A stretch of 64,000 bases of DNA from Acidimicrobiaceae bacterium. GTDB lineage: Bacteria; Actinomycetota; Acidimicrobiia; Acidimicrobiales; Aldehydirespiratoraceae. The stretch spans positions 1 to 64,000 of the forward strand of contig VXYK01000056.1 of NCBI GenBank assembly GCA_009845995.1, given 5' to 3'. How positions within the stretch are numbered: the first letter of the stretch is position 1; every line of letters begins with the position of its first letter. The notes beneath the pieces are model-generated. The model searched no databases. It was given only the letters and a program-made list of their open reading frames with translations, and was not told the origin of the DNA. Below, one piece after another: positions 1-8,223 of this stretch. Made by a program: the position numbers and the translations under genes.

Positions 1-2
1 GG

Positions 3-60
3 TCGGGTGTTGGGGATCGGGTGTTGGATTTCTTGGAGGATAACTTTCTGGAGGATAACT
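3..60. repeat. Short direct repeats upstream of the sulfatase gene
   Basis: Two overlapping pairs of direct repeats are visible. TCGGGTGTTGG occurs at 3-13 and 17-27, and TGGAGGATAACT occurs at 34-45 and 49-60, the copies 14-15 bp apart. The second pair runs directly into the inverted repeat at 57-85. Whether these are regulatory iterons or slipped-strand duplications cannot be decided from the sequence; the same genome shows several other short tandem expansions. Confidence 0.6.
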
Positions 61-85
61 ATTGTCAGTGTTGGCGACAATAGTT
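57..85. repeat. 29-bp palindromic element, copy 1
   Basis: A perfect 10-bp inverted repeat, AACTATTGTC / GACAATAGTT, with a 9-nt loop. The left 13 nt (AACTATTGTCAGT) reappear in the hairpin at 32268-32300, which has the same 29-nt span between its AACTATTG and CAATAGTT ends, so the two look like copies of one element. Here it lies about 75 bp upstream of the sulfatase start, where it could be the terminator of a gene outside the window or an operator. Confidence 0.6.
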
Positions 86-158
86 GACTGGCCGTAGTGT
101 CACACCCGTCAACCAATACTGGCAACCGACAAGCTAGGGACAAGCAGGAGAACGACAC

Positions 159-2465
159 GTGCGGCAATACGGCGAATGGAACGGAACGATCGGCAGGACC
201 ATCGCCGAATCCCAACCATGGTTCAGCGAACCACCCCACCCCGGCGACAGCGCGCCGAATGTGGTCATCGTGCTGCTCGACGACCTCGGCTTCGCGCAGC
301 TCGGCTGCTACGGGTCCGACATCGACACCCCCAACATCGACGCCCTGGCCGCCAACGGCCTCCGCTACACCAACTTCCACGTCACCCCACTGTGCTCACC
401 AACCAGGGCCGCGCTGCTCACCGGACGCAACCACCACAGCGTCGGCATGCGAGCCGTGTCGAACTTCAACACCGGCTTCCCCAACATGACCGGACACATC
501 TCCAACCACGCCGCCACCCTCGCCGAAGTGCTCCACGACGAAGGCTACGCAACGTTCGCCGTCGGCAAATGGCACCTCGCCCCCATGGAACACTGCAGCG
601 CAGCCGGGCCGTTCGACCAATGGCCCCTGCAGCGCGGCTTCGACCGCTACTACGGGTTCCTCGAAGGCGAAACCGACCAATTCAGCCCCACGCTCACCTA
701 CGACAACCACCCCATCGACCCCCCGGGCACGCCTGAAGAGGGATACCACGTCAGCGAAGACCTGATCGATCGAGCCATCGGGTTCGTGCACGACACCAAG
801 AGCGTGCGGCCCGACAAACCCTTCTTCCTATATGTCGCCTTCGGCGCCACCCATGCCCCGCACCAGGCGCCCGCCGAATACCTCGACAAGTACCGCGGCC
901 GCTACGACGAAGGCTGGGACGTCGTTCGGGCACGCTGGTTCGCCAACCAACTCGACATGGGCGTGATCCCGCCCGGGACTGAGCTGGCGCCCCGCAACCC
1001 CGGAGTCGAACCCTGGGACGAGCTTTCTGTGAACCAACAGCTGCTGGGATGCCGGTTGCAGGAGGCCTTCGCCGCGTTTTTGGACCACACCGACGCCCAG
1101 ATCGGACGGCTCGTCGACGACCTCGCCGCGCTCGGCGAACTCGACAACACCATCATCATGGTGCTCGGCGACAACGGCGCATCACAGGAAGGAGGGCCGT
1201 TCGGGGTCCTCCACGAGATGAAGTTCTTCAACGGGATCCTCGAAACGCCCGACGAGGCGGTCGAACACCTAGACGAGATCGGCCGACCACACTCCCACAC
1301 CAACTACCCGTGGGGCTGGGCCCAAGTCGGCAACACGCCGTTCAAGTGGTACAAGCAGAACACCCATGAAGGCGGGGTGCACGTCCCCCTCGTGGTGCAC
1401 TGGCCCAGCGGTCTAGCCGAGGGTGCGGCGTCTGGGTCTGGGTCTGGGGCGGAGTCGGGCGCGGACTCAGCAGGGGGTGTGCGGCGGCAGTTTCATCATG
1501 TCAACGACATCGCTGTCACGATCTATGACCTTATTAATGTGCAACCGCCCGCAATGCGGCGAGGCCTTGAGCAGATTCCGATCAGCGGGACGTCGTTCGC
1601 CTACACGTTCGGTGATGCTTCAGCCCCCACCCGCAAGGAGATCCAGTACTTTGAGATGGGCGGGCACCGGGGACTCTGGTGCGACGGTTGGAAGGCCGTG
1701 ACCCGCCACGAAGCCGGGGTCCCCTTCGACGACGACACCTGGGAGCTGTACCACACCGAAGTCGACCCCTCCGAATGCAACGACCTCGCCGCGTCGATGC
1801 CTGAGAAACTCGACGAGATGATCGCTCTGTGGTGGCAGGAGGCCGAGACCCACGGCGTGCTCCCCCTAGACGAACGGATGCTTGAGCTCTTTGCCGTGCG
1901 CTTCCGAGACCACTCGCCGCACCCCGTCGACAAGACCTACCGCTACTACCCGCCGGTGTCGCCGATGGGGAGCCAGTCCGCCGCACAAATCGGCGGGCGC
2001 AGCTGGCATCTCACCGCTTCGGTCACCTGCGATGCCGGTGCTGGGGGCGTGTTGTTCGCCACCGGAACCGAGAACGCCGGCATCTCGGTCTTCTTGGACG
2101 ACGGACATCTGGTGTTCGACTACAACGCCTTCGACGACCACACGATCGTCCGCTCGAATGCTGCGGTGGGCCCCGGCGACCACAAGCTCGGGGTCGCATT
2201 CCACCGAGGGCCGTCGCGAACCGCCCAAGCCCGGTTGTTGATCGACTCTGAGGTTGTGGGCGAAGCGTCGATCCCCTGGGTCATGGCGACCATCTCCTCG
2301 GTCGGGCCCAGCGTTGGCTACGACGCCGGCTCCCCTGTCAGCCGTGCATACAGCGACTCCAACCCCTTCACGGGCACGCTGCACGAAGTCGAGATCCAGC
2401 TGCTGTCACGCGAGGACGTAGAAACCCTCCGCGCGCAAGCCCGCTCCGAACTCAGCCGCCAGTAG
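159..2465 (+). CDS. Arylsulfatase-type sulfatase
   Basis: A type I sulfatase of the alkaline-phosphatase superfamily, hydrolysing sulfate esters with a formylglycine nucleophile. The metal-binding Asp pair is at residues 41-42, the CxPxR signature (CSPTR) at 79-83 carries the Cys expected to be converted to formylglycine, and GKWH and LGDNG supply the other active-site Lys, His and Asp-Asn. At 768 residues it matches the long arylsulfatases with a C-terminal beta-rich domain. No signal peptide is seen, so a cytoplasmic location is likely. The GTG start is chosen because AGGAG lies 8 nt upstream. A Gly/Ser/Ala-rich linker around residues 420-445 is a low-complexity insertion. Substrate is unknown. 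Confidence 0.93.
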   Translation: MRQYGEWNGTIGRTIAESQPWFSEPPHPGDSAPNVVIVLLDDLGFAQLGCYGSDIDTPNIDALAANGLRYTNFHVTPLCSPTRAALLTGRNHHSVGMRAVSNFNTGFPNMTGHISNHAATLAEVLHDEGYATFAVGKWHLAPMEHCSAAGPFDQWPLQRGFDRYYGFLEGETDQFSPTLTYDNHPIDPPGTPEEGYHVSEDLIDRAIGFVHDTKSVRPDKPFFLYVAFGATHAPHQAPAEYLDKYRGRYDEGWDVVRARWFANQLDMGVIPPGTELAPRNPGVEPWDELSVNQQLLGCRLQEAFAAFLDHTDAQIGRLVDDLAALGELDNTIIMVLGDNGASQEGGPFGVLHEMKFFNGILETPDEAVEHLDEIGRPHSHTNYPWGWAQVGNTPFKWYKQNTHEGGVHVPLVVHWPSGLAEGAASGSGSGAESGADSAGGVRRQFHHVNDIAVTIYDLINVQPPAMRRGLEQIPISGTSFAYTFGDASAPTRKEIQYFEMGGHRGLWCDGWKAVTRHEAGVPFDDDTWELYHTEVDPSECNDLAASMPEKLDEMIALWWQEAETHGVLPLDERMLELFAVRFRDHSPHPVDKTYRYYPPVSPMGSQSAAQIGGRSWHLTASVTCDAGAGGVLFATGTENAGISVFLDDGHLVFDYNAFDDHTIVRSNAAVGPGDHKLGVAFHRGPSRTAQARLLIDSEVVGEASIPWVMATISSVGPSVGYDAGSPVSRAYSDSNPFTGTLHEVEIQLLSREDVETLRAQARSELSRQ

Positions 2466-2498
2466 CTCCGGCGTCGGGTGCGATGGGCGGCCGGGGAT

Positions 2499-2879
2499 TC
2501 AGATCGGGACGATGTCGACTCGACGGGTGCTCGCCGCTACAAGTGTTCCCAGATCTGCTGGGTCGGATGTGATGATCTGATCGCCATGATCGGCCATGGC
2601 AGCCAGAGCCGCGGCGATCGCATCGGTTGAACCGGACCGGTCGAGCAGCGCACCGGCCCGTTTACCTAGCTGTTCATCGAGGGGGATCGTCTCGACGGCC
2701 TGCAACGCCCTGGCGAGAAGGGCTTGACGGCCTGTGCCATCGCGCCACGCTTGAGCGACGACCCCACCATGGGTCATCGGAGGGCTTTCCGCCTGCAGGG
2801 CCTCCTTCAGCCGACGCCACATTGCCCGATCATTGCGTTCAAGCGCCACGAACGCTCCTGCGTCGAGAATGACGCTCAT
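2499..2879 (-). CDS. PIN-domain toxin (VapC-like)
   Basis: A 126-residue PIN-domain protein, likely a metal-dependent RNase toxin. It begins MSVILDAGAFVAL with the first acidic residue at Asp6, and has later conserved acidic positions in STDAIAAALA and TSDPADL, spaced as in VapC proteins. Its start codon overlaps the stop of the upstream gene (ATGA, 2876-2879), a coupling typical of type II toxin-antitoxin pairs. The RNA target cannot be inferred. It ends about 35 bp from the convergent sulfatase gene. Confidence 0.8.
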   Translation of the reverse strand: MSVILDAGAFVALERNDRAMWRRLKEALQAESPPMTHGGVVAQAWRDGTGRQALLARALQAVETIPLDEQLGKRAGALLDRSGSTDAIAAALAAMADHGDQIITSDPADLGTLVAASTRRVDIVPI

Positions 2880-3181
2880 TGTCTCGGCAGGTCTGCATGC
2901 CGCTGGGCTGCCGCCGCATCTCGATCCTGCTGGGCCTGTTGAGCTATCTCCTCGTCGCTTATAACCCCGTGCTCGGCCTCATACTCCGAGATCAGTTCGC
3001 CGAGCACCGCAAGCCGTCGATCCTTGATACGGCGCTGGGCCATGGCCTCGCTGACCCACTCACTCACCGAGCGGGCACGACCCTGGCGGACCGCCTCGTT
3101 CGCCTCGGCGAGGTCAGCCTGGTCGACCGTGACCGTCACCCTCTGCTTCTGCATATGTTTAGCATACTCACGTAGTGACAT
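2876..3181 (-). CDS. Antitoxin partner of the PIN toxin
   Basis: A 101-residue protein whose N-terminal segment (QRVTVTVDQADLAEANEAV, then SVSEWVSEAM) resembles a ribbon-helix-helix DNA-binding fold, followed by a Gln/Asp/Ala-rich helical tail likely to bind the toxin. Longer starts are open up to 3241, but GGAG lies 8 nt before the ATG at 3181, so I use that start; ATG at 3154 is another option. As a VapB-type antitoxin it would neutralise the toxin and repress the operon. The gene upstream is divergent, so 3182-3267 must hold both promoters. Confidence 0.72.
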   Translation of the reverse strand: MSLREYAKHMQKQRVTVTVDQADLAEANEAVRQGRARSVSEWVSEAMAQRRIKDRRLAVLGELISEYEAEHGVISDEEIAQQAQQDRDAAAAQRHADLPRQ

Positions 3182-3267
3182 TTGCATAACTCCTTTGGTT
3201 GGCGGGGATGGTAAGCGCCGTCCTGTTATGGAGCGTATCATGCAGTGTCATACCCTTTGAGTAGGTT

Positions 3268-4425
3268 GTGATCATGTTCGATTTGATGATCCGACGGACC
3301 AGAGCGGTGGTGGTCTCCGGCCTTTCGAGAGCGGAACTGACCGGTGTGGTCGAGGGTGCTGGGCGGGCGATGGCTGCGCTGAGTTCGTTGCAGGCGCGGT
3401 GTGCAACTGAGATCGAAGCGCTCGGTGATGGTGGGGTGAACTCCAAGACGGTGTTGCGCGAGGCGGGGCGCATGTCGACACGGAGTGCCAACACGGTCGC
3501 CAAGACCGCCGCTGGGCTGGCTGAGATGCCCCGTCTCGCTGAATCGCTGGCCGACGGCGCTATTACAGTCGAGCATGCGGCGATAGCTGTCGGGGCTGCG
3601 GCCAAGACTTCGTCTCAGAAAGTAGACGACGAACTTTCGAAGCTCGCTGAGACTTCGTCGGTCGATGTGTTCGCCGAACAGTCTCGGCGATGGGCGAACC
3701 GCAATCAGGACGACGACGGATCTGCCCGCCACGAAACCCAACGCAAGGGTCGGTCGTTGAAGAACTGGGTGAACGAAGACGGAATGGGCGTGCTGTTGGC
3801 GGAGCTCGATCCGGTGAGCTACCAACAGGTGCGCAAGGCGATCAATGTTGAATACGACCGACTGTGGCGTGACGACGGCGGGCGAGACGGCACGCCAGAT
3901 GATGTTCGTACTCCGGCGCAACGGTTGGCGGACGCATTTGTTGCGTTGATTACCGACCCTGGGCGACGGGGGCCGGGGAGTGCGCGGGCACAACTCATCG
4001 CAATAGCCGACGTCGAACGCCTGCGAGGCGGCAACCCCACCGGTGTGGCAGAGATCGTCGGGGGTGAGGCGTTACCCCAAGGCGTGCTGGAACGCCTCAT
4101 GTGCACCGCAACGGTCACCGGGGTGATCTTCGACGGCAAGGGTCAACCCATCTGGGTGGGGCGTGATCATCGACACGCCACCGAAGCTCAGGTCAAAGCG
4201 ATCATCGCGCGTGACAGGCACTGCAGAGGCTGCGCCGCAAGCCCAGAACGCTGCGAGATCCACCACATCGTGCCGTGGGAGCAAGGCGGGCGCACCGACA
4301 TCGACAAAATGTGCCTGGCCTGCTCGGCATGCCACCACAACATCCACGACCGGGGTTACGTCGTCGCCAAAACCAAGAGCGGCTACAAGATCATCAACCC
4401 CAACCACCCGCCACGCGGCCCTTGA
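3268..4425 (+). CDS. DUF222 / HNH endonuclease domain protein (13E12 family)
   Basis: A 385-residue member of the actinobacterial 13E12-repeat family: a helical DUF222 region over roughly residues 20-270 and a C-terminal HNH nuclease motif around residues 310-375, with Cys pairs (CRGC, CLAC), an IHHIVPW core and a second His group (CHHNIH). These proteins are multicopy in many actinobacterial genomes and are suspected mobile-element-associated nucleases, but their role is not established. The start could be the GTG at 3268 or the ATG two codons later. It stands alone, divergent from the toxin-antitoxin pair. Confidence 0.85.
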   Translation: MIMFDLMIRRTRAVVVSGLSRAELTGVVEGAGRAMAALSSLQARCATEIEALGDGGVNSKTVLREAGRMSTRSANTVAKTAAGLAEMPRLAESLADGAITVEHAAIAVGAAAKTSSQKVDDELSKLAETSSVDVFAEQSRRWANRNQDDDGSARHETQRKGRSLKNWVNEDGMGVLLAELDPVSYQQVRKAINVEYDRLWRDDGGRDGTPDDVRTPAQRLADAFVALITDPGRRGPGSARAQLIAIADVERLRGGNPTGVAEIVGGEALPQGVLERLMCTATVTGVIFDGKGQPIWVGRDHRHATEAQVKAIIARDRHCRGCAASPERCEIHHIVPWEQGGRTDIDKMCLACSACHHNIHDRGYVVAKTKSGYKIINPNHPPRGP

Positions 4426-4855
4426 GCACAACTAGGGCCGGGCCTCTGTGGCGCTGATTTTCTACGGGCGACCCTCATTCTGGGGAACGGCCAGTCGGCG
4501 AGCCTCGAGGGGCGGCCGGTGACCCCAAGCAACGAGCACGACCGGCTCTCGGATACCGCACAGGAACGTACGGAGGTGACCGCCGTAACCGGCGTGCGTT
4601 GGGACGCGGGTTGACCTGGAGGCGACCGGTACCCACCAGATGCACCCGGAAGGCGCTACTTGACCATGCGTGACCTGCCCAGCACAAACGGGAACGGAAC
4701 GGCATAACCCAGAGGCCACTCGCATCAGACACAACCGACGCAGCCAACGTCCACGGCAGAAACGGTGAGAGTGTCTGGTTGGGGACGATCGTGTCTCGCC
4801 GTGACTTGTCGGAGGATCGGTCTCAACGGCCCCGATGCGTCAGTGTGTCAGTGGG
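4426..4855. other. 430-bp stretch without a convincing gene
   Basis: Two overlapping minus-strand open frames (4462-4734 and 4475-4747) occur, but both are Arg/Pro/Ser-rich and resemble no family I know. No tRNA, terminator or strong palindrome stands out. Short self-complementary stretches such as CCGCCGTAACCGGCG near 4580 could belong to a structured RNA or the remains of a mobile element next to the HNH gene, but I cannot support either. Confidence 0.4.
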
Positions 4856-5221
4856 TTACGTAGGTTCCATGAACTCGAGGCGGTTGCCGAGGGGGTCGAA
4901 GACGTGGGCTCGGTGATAGCCGTCGACCTCGTTGATGTTGGTGGTCTCCAGGTTCTGGGCTCGGCAGAGATCGACTAGTTCGGTGACATTGTCGACAATG
5001 AAGCCGACATGGGCCTTGCGGGCCGGGCGAAACTCTTGCTCCACGCCAAGGTGAAGCTTGATGTTGGGACCCTCGAACCAGGCGCCGCCACGCTTTGCCA
5101 ACTCCGGGGGTTTCGGCACCTCGGTCAGCCCGAGAACACCCACGTAGAACTCCCGGACCTGATCCTCGGTGCCTGGTGGCATAGCGAGCTGTACATGATC
5201 AATCGAGCTGACTCTGGGCAC
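4856..5221 (-). CDS. VOC / glyoxalase family protein
   Basis: A 121-residue single-domain vicinal-oxygen-chelate protein. It starts with an IDHVQLAMP strand carrying the first metal-ligand His, continues through FYVGVLGL, and ends with HVFDPLGNRLEFMEP, the usual second beta-alpha-beta-beta-beta module with the final Glu ligand. The frame is open further upstream, but GGGAGG lies 5-6 nt before the GTG at 5221, and the upstream sequence is low complexity. Members include glyoxalases, dioxygenases and resistance proteins; nothing here singles out a substrate. Confidence 0.85.
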   Translation of the reverse strand: MPRVSSIDHVQLAMPPGTEDQVREFYVGVLGLTEVPKPPELAKRGGAWFEGPNIKLHLGVEQEFRPARKAHVGFIVDNVTELVDLCRAQNLETTNINEVDGYHRAHVFDPLGNRLEFMEPT

Positions 5222-5256
5222 GGTTGCCTCCCTGTTGCTTCGTTGCTTGCTTCGTC

Positions 5257-5367
5257 CCTGTTGATTCTGGCCCGTTGATTCTGGCCCGTTGATTCTGGCC
5301 TGTCGCCGGGGTGGTGGGCACCTGACCGCCGGGGGTGCCTGACTACCTCCGAGGGTGGGCACCTGAC
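5257..5367. repeat. Intergenic tandem repeats between two minus-strand genes
   Basis: Three 14-bp units ending TTGATTCTGG lie head to tail at 5257-5298. They are followed by imperfect units built on GGTGGGCACCTGAC (5313-5326 and 5354-5367, with a degenerate copy at about 5331-5346). The last copy touches the stop codon of the upstream gene. This is minisatellite-like expansion rather than an operator array. Confidence 0.75.
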
Positions 5368-6152
5368 TACTGGGTGTAGGCGAGGTTGCGGGCGGCGGTT
5401 TCGCCCCAGTGGGGGTCGCCGGACCATGAAATCTTGTTGGCGTCGATTTGTTCCTGGGGGTCGATGCGTCCCGAAGCCAGCATGACGAAGGTGCCGACAT
5501 CGGAGAACACCTCGACGTCGGGGTCAGCAAGTTCTGCAACACGGCCGGCGCGGCCGTCCACACGTACCAGGATGTCTCGGTCAACTGCACCGCGGATCCG
5601 AAAGGCGATGCTCATCGGGTCGGGCAGGCCGATCTTCTTGCCGACGATGTAGCCGATCGAGTCGTCGACCTCTTGCAGGGCGGTCTCGGCTGGGAACCCT
5701 GAATCGTCAAGAGTCTCACCGAGCGGGATTGCGATGTCGCGGGCATGCACCCACAGGTCGAACACTCGAACCTGCAGGAAACGACCGTAAGTGGACACCC
5801 CGGCAGGACTGAACGACGGGCGGTCAAGAACCTCAGGACCCATGGCGCGCAGATCATCAAGGCGCGTCGCAGTCGTTTCAGCAACGATCTGCGCAAATTC
5901 GGACCTGCTTGCACCTCGGGTCCGGGCATCAAACTCGACGAACCGCTCAAACGGCGGTGGGGACGTATCCGACGGTTCCCAACCAGTCATCCAATACTCG
6001 GCACCGATGGCATGGTTGATGACTCCTCTCACATCCCAGTCCGGACAAAGGGACTGAACCGCCATCTGCTCGTCGCTCAATCGACCGACAAGGTCGTTGT
6101 AGTGCGCGAACAGGTCTTGATGGGCTGTGAAATAGTCGTCAAAGGAACTCAT
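5367..6152 (-). CDS. Mycothiol-dependent maleylpyruvate isomerase family protein
   Basis: A 261-residue protein of the DinB-like MDMPI family. The N-terminal half has the four-helix pattern (FAHYNDLVGRLSDEQM, then CPDWDVRGVINHAIGAEYW) with His residues expected to bind a divalent metal. The C-terminal part (about residues 150-245) resembles the SCP2-like MDMPI C domain. In actinobacteria these proteins use mycothiol as cofactor in isomerisations or transfers. I start at the ATG at 6152, since the 19 upstream in-frame codons do not look like protein. It is divergent from an acyl-CoA dehydrogenase gene 60 bp away. Specific reaction unknown. Confidence 0.8.
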   Translation of the reverse strand: MSSFDDYFTAHQDLFAHYNDLVGRLSDEQMAVQSLCPDWDVRGVINHAIGAEYWMTGWEPSDTSPPPFERFVEFDARTRGASRSEFAQIVAETTATRLDDLRAMGPEVLDRPSFSPAGVSTYGRFLQVRVFDLWVHARDIAIPLGETLDDSGFPAETALQEVDDSIGYIVGKKIGLPDPMSIAFRIRGAVDRDILVRVDGRAGRVAELADPDVEVFSDVGTFVMLASGRIDPQEQIDANKISWSGDPHWGETAARNLAYTQ

Positions 6153-6211
6153 GGCACCGCAGAGTACCAGCGGGTTGCCAGCAAGAGAATCTGTCAGGCA
6201 AACTGACATTT

Positions 6212-7417
6212 ATGAGCGATAGCGAAGTCAACGCAGTCAACGAAGCACTCGACGCCCTACTGGCCGAGCACGACCCGACCCAGGAGTCGTACCAAGAGTT
6301 CCGGGGCCACCAATTCGACGCCGGACTGGCCTGGGTCCAGTTCCCGGCCGGCCACGGCGGGCTGGGAATCAGGCCGCAACTGCAGCGCGATGTCAACCGG
6401 CGACTGGCCGAAGCCGGTGCCCCGGCCATGGACACCAGTCAGTTCTTCATGGCGCTGTCCGGGCCGACGATCCTCGCCCACGGCACGGAGGAACAGAAGC
6501 GCCGCTTCCTGCGTCCCATGTTCACCGGTGAGGAGAAATGGTGTCAGCTCTTCTCAGAACCAGGCGCCGGATCAGACTTCGCCGGACTCGCCACCAAAGC
6601 AGAACTCGACGGCGACGAATGGTTGGTCAACGGCCAGAAAGTCTGGAACACCATCGCTCACATCGCCGACAGAGGAATGCTCGTCACCCGCACCGATCCG
6701 CAACTGCCCAAACACAAGGGCATGACCTACTTCGCGCTCGACATGCACGCCAAAGGCGTCGAGGTGCGTCCGCTCCGGCAGATCACCGGTGAAGCCGAGT
6801 TCAACGAGGTCTACATGACCGATGTGAAGGTGCCCGACTCCGACCGCATCGGCGAACGGGGCGAGGGTTGGCGAGTGTCGATCACCACGTTGATGAACGA
6901 GCGAACCGTGATCGGCGGAGCAGGGGGCGGAGGAACCCCGCCGCGAGGCAGCGGCCCCATCTCCGAGCTGGTGAAAGTGTGGGACTCGCTCCCCGACTAC
7001 GAACGCACCGCCGCGCGCCGCGACGACTTGATGAAGCTCTGGAACCGGGCCGAAGTGCTGCGGCTCACCAACATGCGCGCGGCACAGAACGCCAAACGGG
7101 GCCAACCAGGCCCCGAAGGGTCCGTAGCCAAGCTGGCCGGAGCGGAACTCAACAAGGAGATCTACAGCGAGGGCATCAACCTCGCCGGCATGGCCTCCCA
7201 GATCGACCTCGACTACAGCTTCCGCCGGCCCACCACAGTCTTGATGCCCGGCGAGAGCGGCAGCCTCGGCTACCTCTTCTTGAGGGCACGGGCCAACTCG
7301 ATCGAAGGCGGCACGTCAGAAATTCTGCGCAACATCATGGGTGAACAGATGCTCGGGCTGCCCGGCGAACCCCGAGTCGACAAGAAGATCCCCTGGGCCG
7401 ACGTTCCCAAGAACTGA
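6212..7417 (+). CDS. Acyl-CoA dehydrogenase
   Basis: A 401-residue FAD-dependent acyl-CoA dehydrogenase, introducing a double bond alpha-beta to the thioester. Visible landmarks are QLFSEPGAGSD (residues about 111-121), the NGQKVW strand, the middle beta domain, and the C-terminal SIEGGTSEILRN motif next to the nucleotide site. The gene is convergent with an enoyl-CoA hydratase-like gene, whose product would act on the next step of such a pathway. It belongs to the group common in actinobacterial steroid and fatty-acid catabolism; the substrate cannot be read from sequence. Confidence 0.92.
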   Translation: MSDSEVNAVNEALDALLAEHDPTQESYQEFRGHQFDAGLAWVQFPAGHGGLGIRPQLQRDVNRRLAEAGAPAMDTSQFFMALSGPTILAHGTEEQKRRFLRPMFTGEEKWCQLFSEPGAGSDFAGLATKAELDGDEWLVNGQKVWNTIAHIADRGMLVTRTDPQLPKHKGMTYFALDMHAKGVEVRPLRQITGEAEFNEVYMTDVKVPDSDRIGERGEGWRVSITTLMNERTVIGGAGGGGTPPRGSGPISELVKVWDSLPDYERTAARRDDLMKLWNRAEVLRLTNMRAAQNAKRGQPGPEGSVAKLAGAELNKEIYSEGINLAGMASQIDLDYSFRRPTTVLMPGESGSLGYLFLRARANSIEGGTSEILRNIMGEQMLGLPGEPRVDKKIPWADVPKN

Positions 7418-7440
7418 TCTGGTACCAGCCCTATCCCCGT

Positions 7441-8121
7441 TCAGCCGGGTGAGTCGTTGCCGAGCAGCTCGACCGTGGCGCGGTGAAGTTGACGCTTGAT
7501 CTGCGCCAGGTTCGAACCCGCGTTGGCAGCGTGCGCACGGCCATAATCTGAAGCCGCCGCCATCAGCTGATCCAGGCTCGCCGCCTCGTCGACAAAACCG
7601 GCTGCCACCGCGTCGGGTCCGCCGTAACGGCGGCCGGTGACCGTCGCTTCGCGCGCCGTCGAGGGCGTCATCGAGTTGCGGATCATCGACATGAAGCCTC
7701 TAGGGAAGCTCATCTGCAGATGCACTTCGGGCCAACACACAAAACCCCGATCGGCGCGCATCACCGAATAGTCGTGGGCCAGGATCGCGAAAGCTCCAGC
7801 GCCGAAAGCATGGCCGTTGACAGCAGCCACTGTCGGAGCCGGAAACGTCAAGATACGCGAAAGCACCTTCTGCACCGAGTTGGCGTATTCGACGATCTCA
7901 GAACGCGAAGCCTGCGCCATGTACTCCACATCGAGTCCATTGGAGTAGTGCTTCGAGGAACCAGTCGTGATCAAGGCAGTAGGGCCGCTCAGTGCCTGGG
8001 CCTCCGCCTCGTCGAGCAGCACATTCATAGTTTCGACCCACACAACGTCCGTGCGGTTCTCGTCGTCACCGAAATCGATGACCAGCAGTTCGTTGTCACG
8101 GCTCAATGTCGATGTTCCCAC
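7441..8121 (-). CDS. Enoyl-CoA hydratase/isomerase family protein
   Basis: A 226-residue crotonase-fold protein. The oxyanion-hole segments are visible as SSKHYSNGLDVEYM and VNGHAFGAGAFAILAHDYSVM. It is short for a hydratase and resembles the small delta3-delta2-enoyl-CoA isomerase-like group. The frame stays open to 8361, but GGAG lies 9 nt before the GTG at 8121 and the family N-terminus begins here. The convergent acyl-CoA dehydrogenase ends 23 bp away. Lacking a clear pair of catalytic Glu residues by eye, hydratase versus isomerase stays open. Confidence 0.82.
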   Translation of the reverse strand: MGTSTLSRDNELLVIDFGDDENRTDVVWVETMNVLLDEAEAQALSGPTALITTGSSKHYSNGLDVEYMAQASRSEIVEYANSVQKVLSRILTFPAPTVAAVNGHAFGAGAFAILAHDYSVMRADRGFVCWPEVHLQMSFPRGFMSMIRNSMTPSTAREATVTGRRYGGPDAVAAGFVDEAASLDQLMAAASDYGRAHAANAGSNLAQIKRQLHRATVELLGNDSPG

Positions 8122-8223
8122 GGTTTTTTTCTCCAATCCAGACAGACGGTCCACACACCGGCGGATCCCTGTGAAAGCTAGTGCGTGTTGTAGGAGACAC
8201 ACCCAAGCGGCCAAGATCAACCA

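Noticed and set aside
4462..4747. Two overlapping minus-strand frames of 90 residues each
   Set aside because: Arg/Pro/Ser-rich, no similarity to anything recognised, and typical of random frames in GC-rich DNA.
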